A stretch of 64,000 bases of DNA, from NCBI RefSeq assembly GCF_000024725.1, contig NC_013960.1, positions 2,776,001 through 2,840,000 of the forward strand, given 5' to 3'. Shown here in pieces: positions 18,436 through 25,922 of the stretch. A program made the translations under genes and the position numbers. How positions within the stretch are numbered: the stretch's first letter is position 1; each line of letters starts with the position of its first letter. A model generated the notes under the pieces. That model did not search any database. It saw only the letters and a program-made list of their open reading frames with translations, and was not told the DNA's origin. Source of the DNA: Nitrosococcus halophilus Nc 4. Its GTDB lineage: Bacteria > Pseudomonadota > Gammaproteobacteria > Nitrosococcales > Nitrosococcaceae.

Positions 18436-18620
18436 GTGTTCTCACATACCGAGGAAGGGGAAGAACGCTCGGATGGTTTGCTGGTTTGACAGTAAACCCT
18501 CACCGTAGGGGCCTCCGCCGGCAAGCGGCCGCCCCAACGCTCGAAATGGCGAATCGCCGAGCGGTAGGCCCGCCGGGTATTCTCCGCCGTAGCCGCTTCG
18601 ATATAGCGCTGGTGCTGGAG
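18411..18620 (-). pseudogene. Tyrosine recombinase, N-terminal core-binding fragment
   Basis: Minus-strand translation gives QRYIEAATAENTRRAYRSAI then RHFERWGGRLPAEAPTV, which matches the N-terminal SAM-like core-binding domain of XerC/phage-type integrases. The catalytic C-terminal domain with the R-H-R-Y residues is absent. On the upstream side the gene abuts the 75-bp GGCGCGCC repeat. It is a leftover of an integrated element. Confidence 0.65.
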
Positions 18621-18621
18621 T

Positions 18622-18695
18622 GTTGATGCGCGCCCTCCCTGGCGCGCCCCCTGAGGGCATCCTTCGGATGTCCCGATTCGCTCCCGACGAATCGG
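18622..18695. repeat. 75-bp hairpin-rich repeat, copy 1
   Basis: Closely matches 62464-62538. Two GGCGCGCC octamers separated by a few bases (18629-18648) form one stem, and GATTCG...CGAATC (near 18674-18692) forms a second. The same layout after pnp suggests a REP-like palindromic repeat family. Confidence 0.75.
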
Positions 18696-19154
18696 TAAGG
18701 CGCCGTCGGACTCTTCAGAAGCGGCAGCTTCCCGGACGAGTAGAGGAAGGGTTAAAGCTCGACTCATTTTCTTTTCTCGCACCCGCGAAACAATTCAAGA
18801 TAAGGAGGTGAAAAGTACCGTATTTAGCAGGAGGGTTCCAAACAGAGATTCTGCGCTACAATCTTGAATAGCCTAACATGGCCATTGCTTGTTTGGCTAA
18901 ACGGTTCGTTGAAGCGGAACCCATGATGTGTGCCCTGGGGTTCTCCACTTCAGAATTCGAACCCTTTGTGGAACAGGATATGCCACAAAGCCGTAGCAGA
19001 GGGTTGGTTCTATGAATTTTTCATAAATTGCTGATGGGTAGAAGGATGGGGACCCGCTTGTATCCCCCCAACTTCGCACCCATTTAGGCGGTTTGATTCC
19101 CGCCGAATCTTGCAATTTTTCCTCCGAAAAATCATATTCACCGAGGAGGTTGAT
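18696..19154. other. Intergenic stretch without recognisable gene
   Basis: No frame here shows a recognisable protein on either strand. A Shine-Dalgarno-like GAGGAGG near 19142-19148 belongs to the peptidase gene that follows. Confidence 0.5.
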
Positions 19155-20156
19155 ATGTCGCCAGGAAAGGGCCTCGTCGTGGTGGCCGTGATCCTCGCCC
19201 TGGTTGTACTGCTCGGGGGCATCTACATGGTCGTGTTCCACATGCCGGGCCAATCTTACCGTGGCATGCCGCCGCCGTTGGCGAGCGAAGAGAAGGCGTT
19301 ACGTGACCGCCTCCGGGAGCATGTCAGGGTTCTGTCCCACCAGATTGGCGAGCGGCACTACTGGGAACCCCATAACACGCTGAACGCGGCGGTCTACATC
19401 GAACAGACGTTTCGGAACATTGGCTACGAACCGGTCAGGCACGCCGTTCAGACCCGTGAGAGACTATTCGACAATATCGAGGTAACGCTGCGGGGAGACC
19501 GCCTGCAGGACGAATCACTGGTCATCGGCGCCCACTACGACACGGTCCGCGGCAGCCCCGGCGCGGACGACAATGCCTCCGGGGTTGCCGTCCTGCTGGA
19601 GCTGGCGCGGCTGCTGCATGGCGCGAAGCCCGACCGGACCATTCACCTGGTCGCCTTCGCCAACGAAGAGGCCCCCTTCTTCGGCACCCAAGCCATGGGC
19701 AGCCTGAATTACGCCCGACAGACCCGCGCGGACGGCGAGAACATCGTGGGCATGATCTCCCTGGAGATGCTGGGCTACTACACCGGGGAACGCGACAGCC
19801 AGCACTACCCGCCGCCCCTCGGCTACCTCTACCCGGACACGGGGAATTTCGTGGCATTCGTGGGCAACACGGCTTCCCGGCAACTGGTGCGGGACGCCAT
19901 TGAGGCCTTTCGCGAACACGCCACGGTCCCCTCGGAAGGCCTGGCCGCGCCGGAACTGCTGGAAGCCATCCGGCGCTCGGACCACTGGGCCTTCTGGGAG
20001 ATGGGCTACCCGGCCCTGATGCTCACGGACACGGCCAATTTCCGCAACCCCCACTACCACGGCCCGAGCGACACATACCCAACACTGGACTACGAGACCA
20101 TGACGCGGCTGACCGCCGCCCTGGCACAAGCCGTGGCAGACATGGCCCGGCAGTGA
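19155..20156 (+). CDS. M28-family zinc aminopeptidase-like protein, membrane-anchored
   Basis: 333 residues from the ATG at 19155, chosen because AGGAGG lies seven bases upstream. An N-terminal membrane helix (about 6-30) would anchor the enzyme with its catalytic domain outside the cytoplasm. The two-zinc M28 peptidase pattern is visible: His-Asp in GAHYDTVRGSPGADDNASG, Glu-Glu in ANEEAPFF, an Asp/Glu in MISLEMLGYY, and the final His in HYHGPSDTYPTLDY. It is a single unit with no operon partner. The region looks more GC-rich than its neighbours, which would fit acquisition by transfer; the substrate is unknown. Confidence 0.88.
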   Translation: MSPGKGLVVVAVILALVVLLGGIYMVVFHMPGQSYRGMPPPLASEEKALRDRLREHVRVLSHQIGERHYWEPHNTLNAAVYIEQTFRNIGYEPVRHAVQTRERLFDNIEVTLRGDRLQDESLVIGAHYDTVRGSPGADDNASGVAVLLELARLLHGAKPDRTIHLVAFANEEAPFFGTQAMGSLNYARQTRADGENIVGMISLEMLGYYTGERDSQHYPPPLGYLYPDTGNFVAFVGNTASRQLVRDAIEAFREHATVPSEGLAAPELLEAIRRSDHWAFWEMGYPALMLTDTANFRNPHYHGPSDTYPTLDYETMTRLTAALAQAVADMARQ

Positions 20157-20429
20157 AGTGACCCGAGCGTGGCATTGAGCAGATCGCCTGTCCCTATGAC
20201 GGTGTTGTGCATTGCCTCAATGCCCAGGATCTGTCGCAGTGGCGAGCCAGGCTGAATGCAGGAGGAATGAACCTCCAATACCTCGATCTCGACGCCCAAT
20301 CTAACCAGGCCATTGACGATATTCAGCCCGGAGCGTACCCCCAGACCCATAGTCATAGCGGCGATGTGCCAACTAGAGGGTCGGCAACGATTCGTGCGAT
20401 AAACAGCCACAGGGGGCAGCTAAGGGATG
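20157..20429. other. Intergenic stretch, no recognised gene
   Basis: Both strands have short open frames, but none has a recognisable family or a good ribosome-binding site. It may contain degraded coding sequence of unknown origin. Confidence 0.4.
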
Positions 20430-20467
20430 TTGGAAAACATTGTTTTCCAATGCAAAAATACTATACT
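20430..20467 (+). promoter_or_regulatory. Perfect 9-3-9 palindrome with adjacent -10 box
   Basis: TTGGAAAAC-ATT-GTTTTCCAA occupies 20430-20450. TATACT follows at 20462-20467, placed like a -10 element. The palindrome would overlap the -35 region, a typical operator position, about 150 bp before the HTH/coiled-coil gene. It lacks a trailing T-run, so it is not a terminator. Confidence 0.45.
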
Positions 20468-20616
20468 GGTTACTAGTGACGCCTTTCTTTGATTCACTGA
20501 TTGGAGATAAGGCTCTTTATCACGTAGGAGCGCATGAGGCTGGCTTATCTGGCCTTAGGCACAAACCGTTTGGCGGTTGAAGAAAAATGGAACCCGCACG
20601 GAGGGGTCAAAAGGCC

Positions 20617-21183
20617 ATGTATCTTACCCTGGAGCAAGCCGCTAAAGAAACCGGGAAAAGTAAAGACGCCATTGCCAAGGCCATCCAAGCTGAGCAGTTG
20701 CCCGTCCAGAAAGGCGAACAGGGTCAATGGCAAATCGACTCGGCGGATCTGTTTCAGGTGTTCCCTCAGGAGGGTGAGCCGGTGACTTCTTCTTATTCTG
20801 AGCCTTCACCAGACGCGTCTCCACGCTCAGCGGAGGCCTCGCCGGAAAACCCCCTGGAACCGCTAGCGCAGGAAATCCAACAGCTTCGGCAGCAACTTCA
20901 GCACCAGGCCGCGCAAGCCCAAGAACGCTATCAAGAATGGAAACACCTGATGGAACAGGAGGCTAACGAACGACAGCGGTTGATAGAGGCGCTTGCTGCG
21001 CCGTTGGAAGAGGAAAACCAGCAACTTCGCCAAGCCTTAGAGCAGGCGCAGAAAAAGAACCGGGATCTGAAACACCGGCTTGCGGAGGAAGCGAAAGAGC
21101 GGCGGCAACTCACCGAGAAGCTTACGGAGTCTCAATCACCGCCGCAGCCCGCCTGGGCCCGGTGGCTCAACCGGGGGAAATAA
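20617..21183 (+). CDS. HTH-plus-coiled-coil protein (entry-exclusion-1-like)
   Basis: 188 residues from ATG 20617. The first 50 residues (LTLEQAAKETGKSKDAIAKAIQ, then a QWQIDSADLFQVFP wing) look like a MerR/excisionase-type helix-turn-helix that reads DNA. A Pro/Ser/Glu-rich linker follows, then a long Gln/Glu/Arg-rich coiled coil (about 90-180) and a short WARWLNRGK tail. Similar small proteins on plasmids and integrative elements are often called entry exclusion 1 proteins, though their role is poorly established. It stands alone, and the palindromic site upstream could be its operator. An upstream ATG at 20587 would add ten residues. Confidence 0.55.
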   Translation: MYLTLEQAAKETGKSKDAIAKAIQAEQLPVQKGEQGQWQIDSADLFQVFPQEGEPVTSSYSEPSPDASPRSAEASPENPLEPLAQEIQQLRQQLQHQAAQAQERYQEWKHLMEQEANERQRLIEALAAPLEEENQQLRQALEQAQKKNRDLKHRLAEEAKERRQLTEKLTESQSPPQPAWARWLNRGK

Positions 21184-21270
21184 CCCGATGTACTCTACGG
21201 CGAGTATAGGCTTGACCGGAAAAGAATCTTGGGGACCCTACAGCTGCAGCTTGATCTCAACGTTGATGCT

Positions 21271-21382
21271 TAGTGTGTATTCTTACCCAATAGCGCGTAA
21301 AGCATCGCCCAATCGGGCGGTGATATAAGCGCAAGCCGCGAAGCGGCTTTACAGGATTCTCTGATTTTTGTAAAATACAAAT
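21271..21382 (+). other. Left-end hairpins of the tnpB element
   Basis: Two stems precede tnpB: ATCGCCC..GGGCGGTGAT near 21302-21323 and AAGCCGC-GAA-GCGGCTT near 21334-21350. Subterminal hairpins of this kind mark IS200/IS605 left ends recognised by the Y1 transposase, although no tnpA is present here. Confidence 0.4.
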
Positions 21383-22525
21383 ATGACGAAGAGGGCGTAC
21401 CAGGAACGATTCTATCCCACAGCTGAACAAGCCGAACTGCTGGCGCGTTCGTTCGGCTGTGCGCGTTTTGTTTGGAACAGCACGCTCAAGCATCGTACCG
21501 ATGCGTTCTATCAGAACGGCGAAGTCATTCCCCATTCGGCGCTGGAAAAAAGGCTTGTCCAACTCAAGCAGGACTTTTCTTGGCTGAATGAGGTTTCCAG
21601 CGTTATTTTCCAGCAGTTGCTGCGCGATCAGCAGCAGGCTTTCAAGCCCTTCTGGGAGAAGCGAGCGGGGTATCCGCGTTTCAAATCCAAGCATCGGGGC
21701 CAGTCAATCCGACTGACCAAAGCCGCGTTCCGGTTCAAGGACGGCCACCTGTTCATCGCCAAGTCGAGCGAACCGTTGAATATCCACTGGAGCTTCAAGG
21801 ACGGTCTGCCGTCAGAGCCCTCCGCTATCACGATTTCTAAGGACGCAGCGGGACGCTATTTTGTGTCCATGCTGTGTGAATTCGAGTCCGAACCGATGCC
21901 GGTGGTCAACAAGACGGTCGGCATCGATCTGGGTCTGAAAGACTTGTTCGTCACTAGCGACGGATTCAAATCCGGCAATCCCAAGTACACCGAGCAGTAC
22001 GAAGCGAAGCTGGCCTATCTGCAGCGTAAGCTGGCGAAGAAGCGCAAAGGTTCCCGTAACCGCAACAAACTGCGGCTGAAGGTGGCCCGTGTGCACACCA
22101 AAATAGCTGACTGCCGTAGGGACGCCACCCACAAGGCGACCCGCACACTGATCAACGAAAACCAAGTCGTGTGCGTTGAATCTCTGGCGGTGAAGAACAT
22201 GATCAAACACCCCCGGCTTGCCAAGCACATAGCCGATGCCCATTGGGGTGAGTTTGTCCGTCAACTGAAGTACAAGGCGCAGTGGGTAGGGCGAACCGTA
22301 GTCGAGATCGACCGCGGGTTTCCCAGCTCCAAGCGTTGCCCCACCCCAGGGTGCGGACATATCAACGAAACGCTGCCGCTGGAGGTGCGTGAATGGCGCT
22401 GTCCCTCGTGCGGGACTGTCCATGACCGCGACATCGCAGCGGCGATCAATATCAAAACCGCCGGGCTGGCGGGGTTAGCCTCTGGAGCCACTGGAACGGG
22501 GGCGACAACAGGCGTTGTCGCCTAG
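21383..22525 (+). CDS. tnpB: TnpB, RNA-guided nuclease of an IS200/IS605-type element (no tnpA)
   Basis: 380 residues with the full TnpB layout: an N-terminal helical region (RFYPTAEQAELLARSFGCARFVWN), a RuvC-like domain with Asp in VGIDLGLKDLF (about 185), Glu in VVCVESLAVKNM (about 270), and Asp in VHDRDIAAAINI (about 350), and a zinc ribbon CPTPGCGH...CPSCG. All three catalytic residues are intact. TnpB proteins use an omega-RNA from the element's 3' end to cut matching DNA. No Y1 transposase gene accompanies it, so movement would need a TnpA elsewhere, such as the one at 37.6 kb if the ends are compatible. Confidence 0.93.
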   Translation: MTKRAYQERFYPTAEQAELLARSFGCARFVWNSTLKHRTDAFYQNGEVIPHSALEKRLVQLKQDFSWLNEVSSVIFQQLLRDQQQAFKPFWEKRAGYPRFKSKHRGQSIRLTKAAFRFKDGHLFIAKSSEPLNIHWSFKDGLPSEPSAITISKDAAGRYFVSMLCEFESEPMPVVNKTVGIDLGLKDLFVTSDGFKSGNPKYTEQYEAKLAYLQRKLAKKRKGSRNRNKLRLKVARVHTKIADCRRDATHKATRTLINENQVVCVESLAVKNMIKHPRLAKHIADAHWGEFVRQLKYKAQWVGRTVVEIDRGFPSSKRCPTPGCGHINETLPLEVREWRCPSCGTVHDRDIAAAINIKTAGLAGLASGATGTGATTGVVA

Positions 22526-22710
22526 GGAAGGCGTGTTGAACGAGGAAAGTTCTTGGAGTGATCCAACAACCCTCGCCCGACAGGGCCGGGAGAAGTCAGA
22601 GCAATCTGGGTGCGACCCTCCTTCCGGTCCTACAGCTGCTGTATCTACTCTGCGTCAAACACGGCGACGGGGGGTACCTCCTAGGTGCGTCGTCGGGTTG
22701 TCCTCATAGG
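22526..22710 (+). ncRNA. Candidate omega-RNA / right end of the tnpB element
   Basis: The 185 bp after tnpB encode no plausible protein but show several short complementary blocks. In this family the guide RNA scaffold overlaps the 3' end of tnpB and extends to the element's right end, so its presence here is expected from the family. The exact 3' boundary, and hence the guide, cannot be fixed by eye. Confidence 0.4.
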
Positions 22711-22720
22711 CAGAGTCGCT

Positions 22721-22987
22721 TTATGGTACCCCTGTAAATCCGATACCAACTGATATGTTAGCCAGATTCTTGGCCTGTCTCCCCGGTGGTTCGCAGCCCG
22801 GTGTATTGTAGCAGGCCTGGAGCCAGCTATTCGTATTGTGTGATATCAGCAACAAATCCTTGTCGTTGGGGTTGTAGGGGCCGTCCGGCACCTTCGGGCC
22901 GTCGGAATTGGGACCCTTTCCACGTACATTACTCCGTGCCTGTGCATCCAGTTCGATGACTAGGTCTCTGATGGCGATTTTTGACAT
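22721..22987 (-). CDS. Small protein resembling a RiPP precursor with leader
   Basis: 88 residues. The N terminus MSKIAIRDL..ELDAQARSNVRGKG resembles leaders of proteobacterial ribosomal peptides, which often run M-x-KI-x-IxDL...ELDxxA..xVxGG. The rest is rich in Gly, Pro, Asn and Asp with two Cys in NTPGCEP/QACYNTPGC context, as in a modified core. No modifying enzyme or exporter is adjacent; the nearest RiPP-type genes are the hvfBC pair 10 kb away, with no proof of a link. A MITE lies immediately upstream of the start codon and has removed its Shine-Dalgarno, so expression is doubtful. Function is inference. Confidence 0.5.
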   Translation of the reverse strand: MSKIAIRDLVIELDAQARSNVRGKGPNSDGPKVPDGPYNPNDKDLLLISHNTNSWLQACYNTPGCEPPGRQAKNLANISVGIGFTGVP

Positions 22988-22991
22988 TTCA

Positions 22992-23081
22992 TACCAATTT
23001 CATGTAATTTTGCATTCTATAGATTCAGTCTAAACAACCACTTGAAGCCTCAATAAATTGCATTCTTTAACTAAATTGGTA
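22992..23081 (+). repeat. 90-bp MITE, copy B
   Basis: TACCAATTT...AAATTGGTA flanked by TCA on both sides (22989-22991 and 23082-23084). It lies four bases upstream of the start codon of the small leader-bearing gene. Deleting the element and one TCA places GGAGG seven bases before the ATG. Confidence 0.92.
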
Positions 23082-23084
23082 TCA

Positions 23085-23519
23085 ATTCCTCCAATACTGC
23101 AGTTGATGCGATTTGTGGGACCCAATAGCAGTCCCCGAGATGGATCACGTCGCCAGCGGGTGACTGTGACACCGCCTTTAGTTCTTTTGGCAATATCCAT
23201 ACCCAATTGGGAACCCGCCTCCAGAGACCGGATAACCAGTTGAAGTCAAAAAATAATAGAGGAATCTTCGGGTGAGGGCCGGGCTGGATAAACGGGATAC
23301 TGATGCACTTCTACAGACAATAGGGGTGCAGAGTGTTGGCGCGGGTCCGACATCCGCACAGCGATATTGAATTTGGAGCTGCAACGGTGCAGTCACGCTG
23401 CACTTGGCCCAGTTACAACGAAGCTGTCATTATTGTAAGCGCTACTCACCAACCCGAATTCAGCGGCAGCCGTTAATATTAATTCGCCTTGGAGAGGGGT
23501 CTGCTTGTATCTTTTTGAA
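23085..23519. other. Intergenic debris between MITE B and IS1
   Basis: 435 bp with short open frames only and no recognised protein. It probably contains the former promoter region of the small leader-bearing gene. Confidence 0.4.
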
Positions 23520-23592
23520 GGTAGTGCTGCATATTGAGTGATTATGCGCTATATTTATATTATGTATGTATAGATTTCTCAAGGAGATAGCC

Positions 23593-23889
23593 ATGAACTG
23601 TCCCCGATGCGGTGGTACTCATATTGTCAAAAATGGGAGTAATGGGGTCGGGACACCCAAATTTTTATGCAAAGTCTGCGGTCGGCAATTCGTGGAGGAC
23701 CCCAAGAATTGCTCCATTACTCAAGAGACGAAAGAGCTGATTGATAAATTGCTCTTAGAGAGAATTCCGCTGGCAGGGATTGTCCGAGTCACGGGCGTTT
23801 CAGAGCGCTGGTTGCAATATTATGTGAACGATAAATATGCGCATACACCGCGGCGAGTGGAGATAAAAAAAAGTCCAGAGCTCGTTTAA
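23593..23889 (+). CDS. insA: IS1 InsA
   Basis: 98 residues from ATG 23593, preceded by AAGGAG. It has the zinc-finger motif CPRCGGTHIVKNG...CKVCGRQF and a helix-turn-helix, as in InsA proteins that bind IS1 ends and repress the element. Its 3' part contains eight consecutive A residues (23865-23872), the slippery site for frameshifting into insB. Confidence 0.9.
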   Translation: MNCPRCGGTHIVKNGSNGVGTPKFLCKVCGRQFVEDPKNCSITQETKELIDKLLLERIPLAGIVRVTGVSERWLQYYVNDKYAHTPRRVEIKKSPELV

Positions 23890-24311
23890 CCCTTGAGTGC
23901 GATGAGCTTTGGTCGTTTGTCGCCAGAAAGGGCAATAAACAATGGGTGTGGTTAGCGTTCGATAGGGACACCCAAGAAGTTGTGGGGGTTTATATCGGCG
24001 ATCGGAGTCAAACAGGGGCACAAGGATTATGGCAGTCCTTACCCGCCGTTTATCGGCAGCGGGCCGTAAGTTACACCGATTTTTGGGAAGCCTATGAGGC
24101 TATCTTCCCAGGGCCACGCCATCGCAGCGTGGGCAAAGAAACGGGACAAACAAGCCACATTGAACGCTTTAATTGTACGCTCAGACAGCGTGTTTCGCGT
24201 TTAGTCAGAAAAGCACTCTCTTTCTCCAAGAAATTAGAAAACCATGTCGGCGCTATTTGGTATTTTGTCCACCATTATAATGCGACCCTTTGCCCAACAA
24301 CCCGATCCTGA
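23593..24311 (+). CDS. insB: IS1 InsAB' transposase by programmed -1 frameshift
   Basis: The insB frame lies -1 relative to insA and reads through the A-run at 23865-23872, giving KKKSRARLTLECDELWSFV. It carries the IS1 DDE residues: Asp of DELWSFV, Asp in SYTDFWEAY, and Glu in HIERFNCTLRQRV. The fused product is the active transposase. Both frames are otherwise intact, so the element may still move. Confidence 0.85.
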
Positions 24312-24518
24312 TTATCACTCATAATGCAGGACTACCTTTTTGAATAGTGCAAGGCGGCTCGAGCTGGCCCTTTTCGGCCCCAGAGCATTCAACCACAGTC
24401 AGTTTGGCTGCGTTTTTGACAATGCGCTACTATTTTCACGCAGGGGTAATCGCATGAATAAATTTCAAACTATCCCCCTTCCTTCCCTTTTCTACGCTGA
24501 CTTTTAAAGGATTTCCCG

Positions 24519-25817
24519 ATGACGCATTTTGGTCTGCTTTGCCCCGCTTTGACGGGCCATCTCAATACGCTGCTCCCTCTGGGGCAAGCGCTGCAAAAGC
24601 GCGGCCATCGCGTGACCCTGGTGGGCCTACTTGATGCCGAGCCCCCCACGCGTGCGGCAGGCTTGGAATTTCGGCCTATTGGCGAAACGGAAAGACCCGC
24701 GGGGGCCATAGCTGAGCTCACCGCTCAAGCGAGCACTTTAAGTGGGCGGGCGGCGCTTCGCTATGCGGTTGCGGTCTTTCAACAAGATGCTGCCCTGCTC
24801 TTGCGGGAAGCCCCGGCAGTGATTAAAGCCGCAGGGATAGACGCGCTGCTGGTTGACCAATTCTCGCGAGGAGGGGGCACGGTCGCGGATTTTTTAAACC
24901 TTCCCTTTATTACCCTCTGCAGTGGTGTGGTGCTCAATCGAGAGCCGAGCATTCCGCCTTTTAATACCTCCTGGAACTATCATCCGGCGTGGTGGGCTCA
25001 GCTACGCAACCGACTAGGCTATGGGCTGCTCAGTCGCGTGACCCAACCCCTCACTGAAGTCGTGGCTGAATATCGCCGCACCTGGAATTTACCCCCCCTT
25101 TCCCATCCCAATGAGGCCTATTCTCAACTGGCGCAAATCAGTCAACAACCGGCTGAATTGGAATTTCCCCGGCAGCAATTGCCCCCCTGGTTCCATTTCA
25201 CAGGACCCTATCACTCTTCAGGAAGCCGGGAGCCGGTACCTTTCCCATGGGAGAAACTGACGGGACAACCGCTGATTTACGCTTCCATGGGCACGGTGCT
25301 CGGCCGCTTTAAGGGGGTTTTTCAGCAAATTGCCGCCGCCTGTGAGGGTCTCGATGCCCAATTGGTGATTTCTCTCGGCGGTTCAGTCCCTCCTGAAGCC
25401 TTGCCGGCCCTACCGGGTTCGCCGCTGGTGGTCGGCTATGCGCCCCAATTAGAACTGCTCCAACGGGCCGCGCTGACGATCACCCATGCCGGTATGAACA
25501 CCACCTTAGAATCCTTAAGCAATGGGGTGCCGCTGGTCGCCATTCCCATTGCCAACGATCAGCCTGGCGTGGCGGCACGGGTAGCGTGGACCGGCGCGGG
25601 GGTCAGGGTCCCCCTGAAACGCCTGCGTGTCCCCCGGCTGCGTCAGGCCATTGCCCAGGTGCTGACCCACGATTCTTACCGAAAGCATGCCCTTAGGTTC
25701 CAAGCGGCCATTCAGCGCGCAGGAGGGGTGGATCAGGCCGTGGAGATTATCCTGCAGGCGGTCTCTACCGGAAAGCCTGTTTTAAGAGAAACAAACGCCC
25801 CAGGCATGGGCGGTTAG
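24519..25817 (+). CDS. GT1-family glycosyltransferase (CrtX/MGT-like)
   Basis: 432 residues of the GT-B fold. The N-terminal domain starts THFGLLCPALTGHLNTLLPLGQAL, with the His of GHxN used as catalytic base in this family. The C-terminal sugar-nucleotide domain shows PLIYASMGTVLG and the donor motif HAGMNTTLESLSNGVPLVAIP.ANDQPGVAARV. Close family members glucosylate carotenoids (zeaxanthin glucosyltransferase CrtX) or macrolides. The presence of a CruF-like carotenoid gene at 13.1-13.7 kb makes a carotenoid acceptor attractive, but that is inference. It is monocistronic, between an IS1 element and a broken sulfotransferase. Confidence 0.85.
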   Translation: MTHFGLLCPALTGHLNTLLPLGQALQKRGHRVTLVGLLDAEPPTRAAGLEFRPIGETERPAGAIAELTAQASTLSGRAALRYAVAVFQQDAALLLREAPAVIKAAGIDALLVDQFSRGGGTVADFLNLPFITLCSGVVLNREPSIPPFNTSWNYHPAWWAQLRNRLGYGLLSRVTQPLTEVVAEYRRTWNLPPLSHPNEAYSQLAQISQQPAELEFPRQQLPPWFHFTGPYHSSGSREPVPFPWEKLTGQPLIYASMGTVLGRFKGVFQQIAAACEGLDAQLVISLGGSVPPEALPALPGSPLVVGYAPQLELLQRAALTITHAGMNTTLESLSNGVPLVAIPIANDQPGVAARVAWTGAGVRVPLKRLRVPRLRQAIAQVLTHDSYRKHALRFQAAIQRAGGVDQAVEIILQAVSTGKPVLRETNAPGMGG

Positions 25818-25922
25818 CAAGGGAAAGAGGGGTCATTATAGATAGGACCTTTCCCCCACCCTTAATGCAGCGGACGACTTTCGCCGTCACCCTGCGAGGG
25901 TATTCACGTGGATTTTAATTCT

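Larger units (their letters stand above)
23520..24336 (+). mobile_element. Complete IS1-family insertion sequence
   Basis: Ends are GGTAGTGCTGCAT at 23520 and the complement of GGTAGTCCTGCAT ending at 24336. TTTTTGAA is duplicated on both sides (23512-23519 and 24337-24344; nine bases if the adjoining C is counted). It carries the two overlapping frames typical of IS1. The fragment at 7677-7928 derives from the same element type. Confidence 0.93.

Noticed and set aside
19515-20129. 204-codon minus-strand frame opposite the M28 peptidase
   Set aside because: Shadow of a GC-rich gene; the plus strand has the zinc ligands and a good ribosome-binding site.
20157-20429. Minus-strand 106-residue frame between the peptidase and the palindrome
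   Set aside because: No recognisable family, no ribosome-binding site, and it runs into the end of the peptidase gene antisense.
21812-22423. 203-codon minus-strand frame opposite the solitary tnpB
   Set aside because: Antisense shadow of a gene with intact RuvC motifs; no domain seen in its translation.
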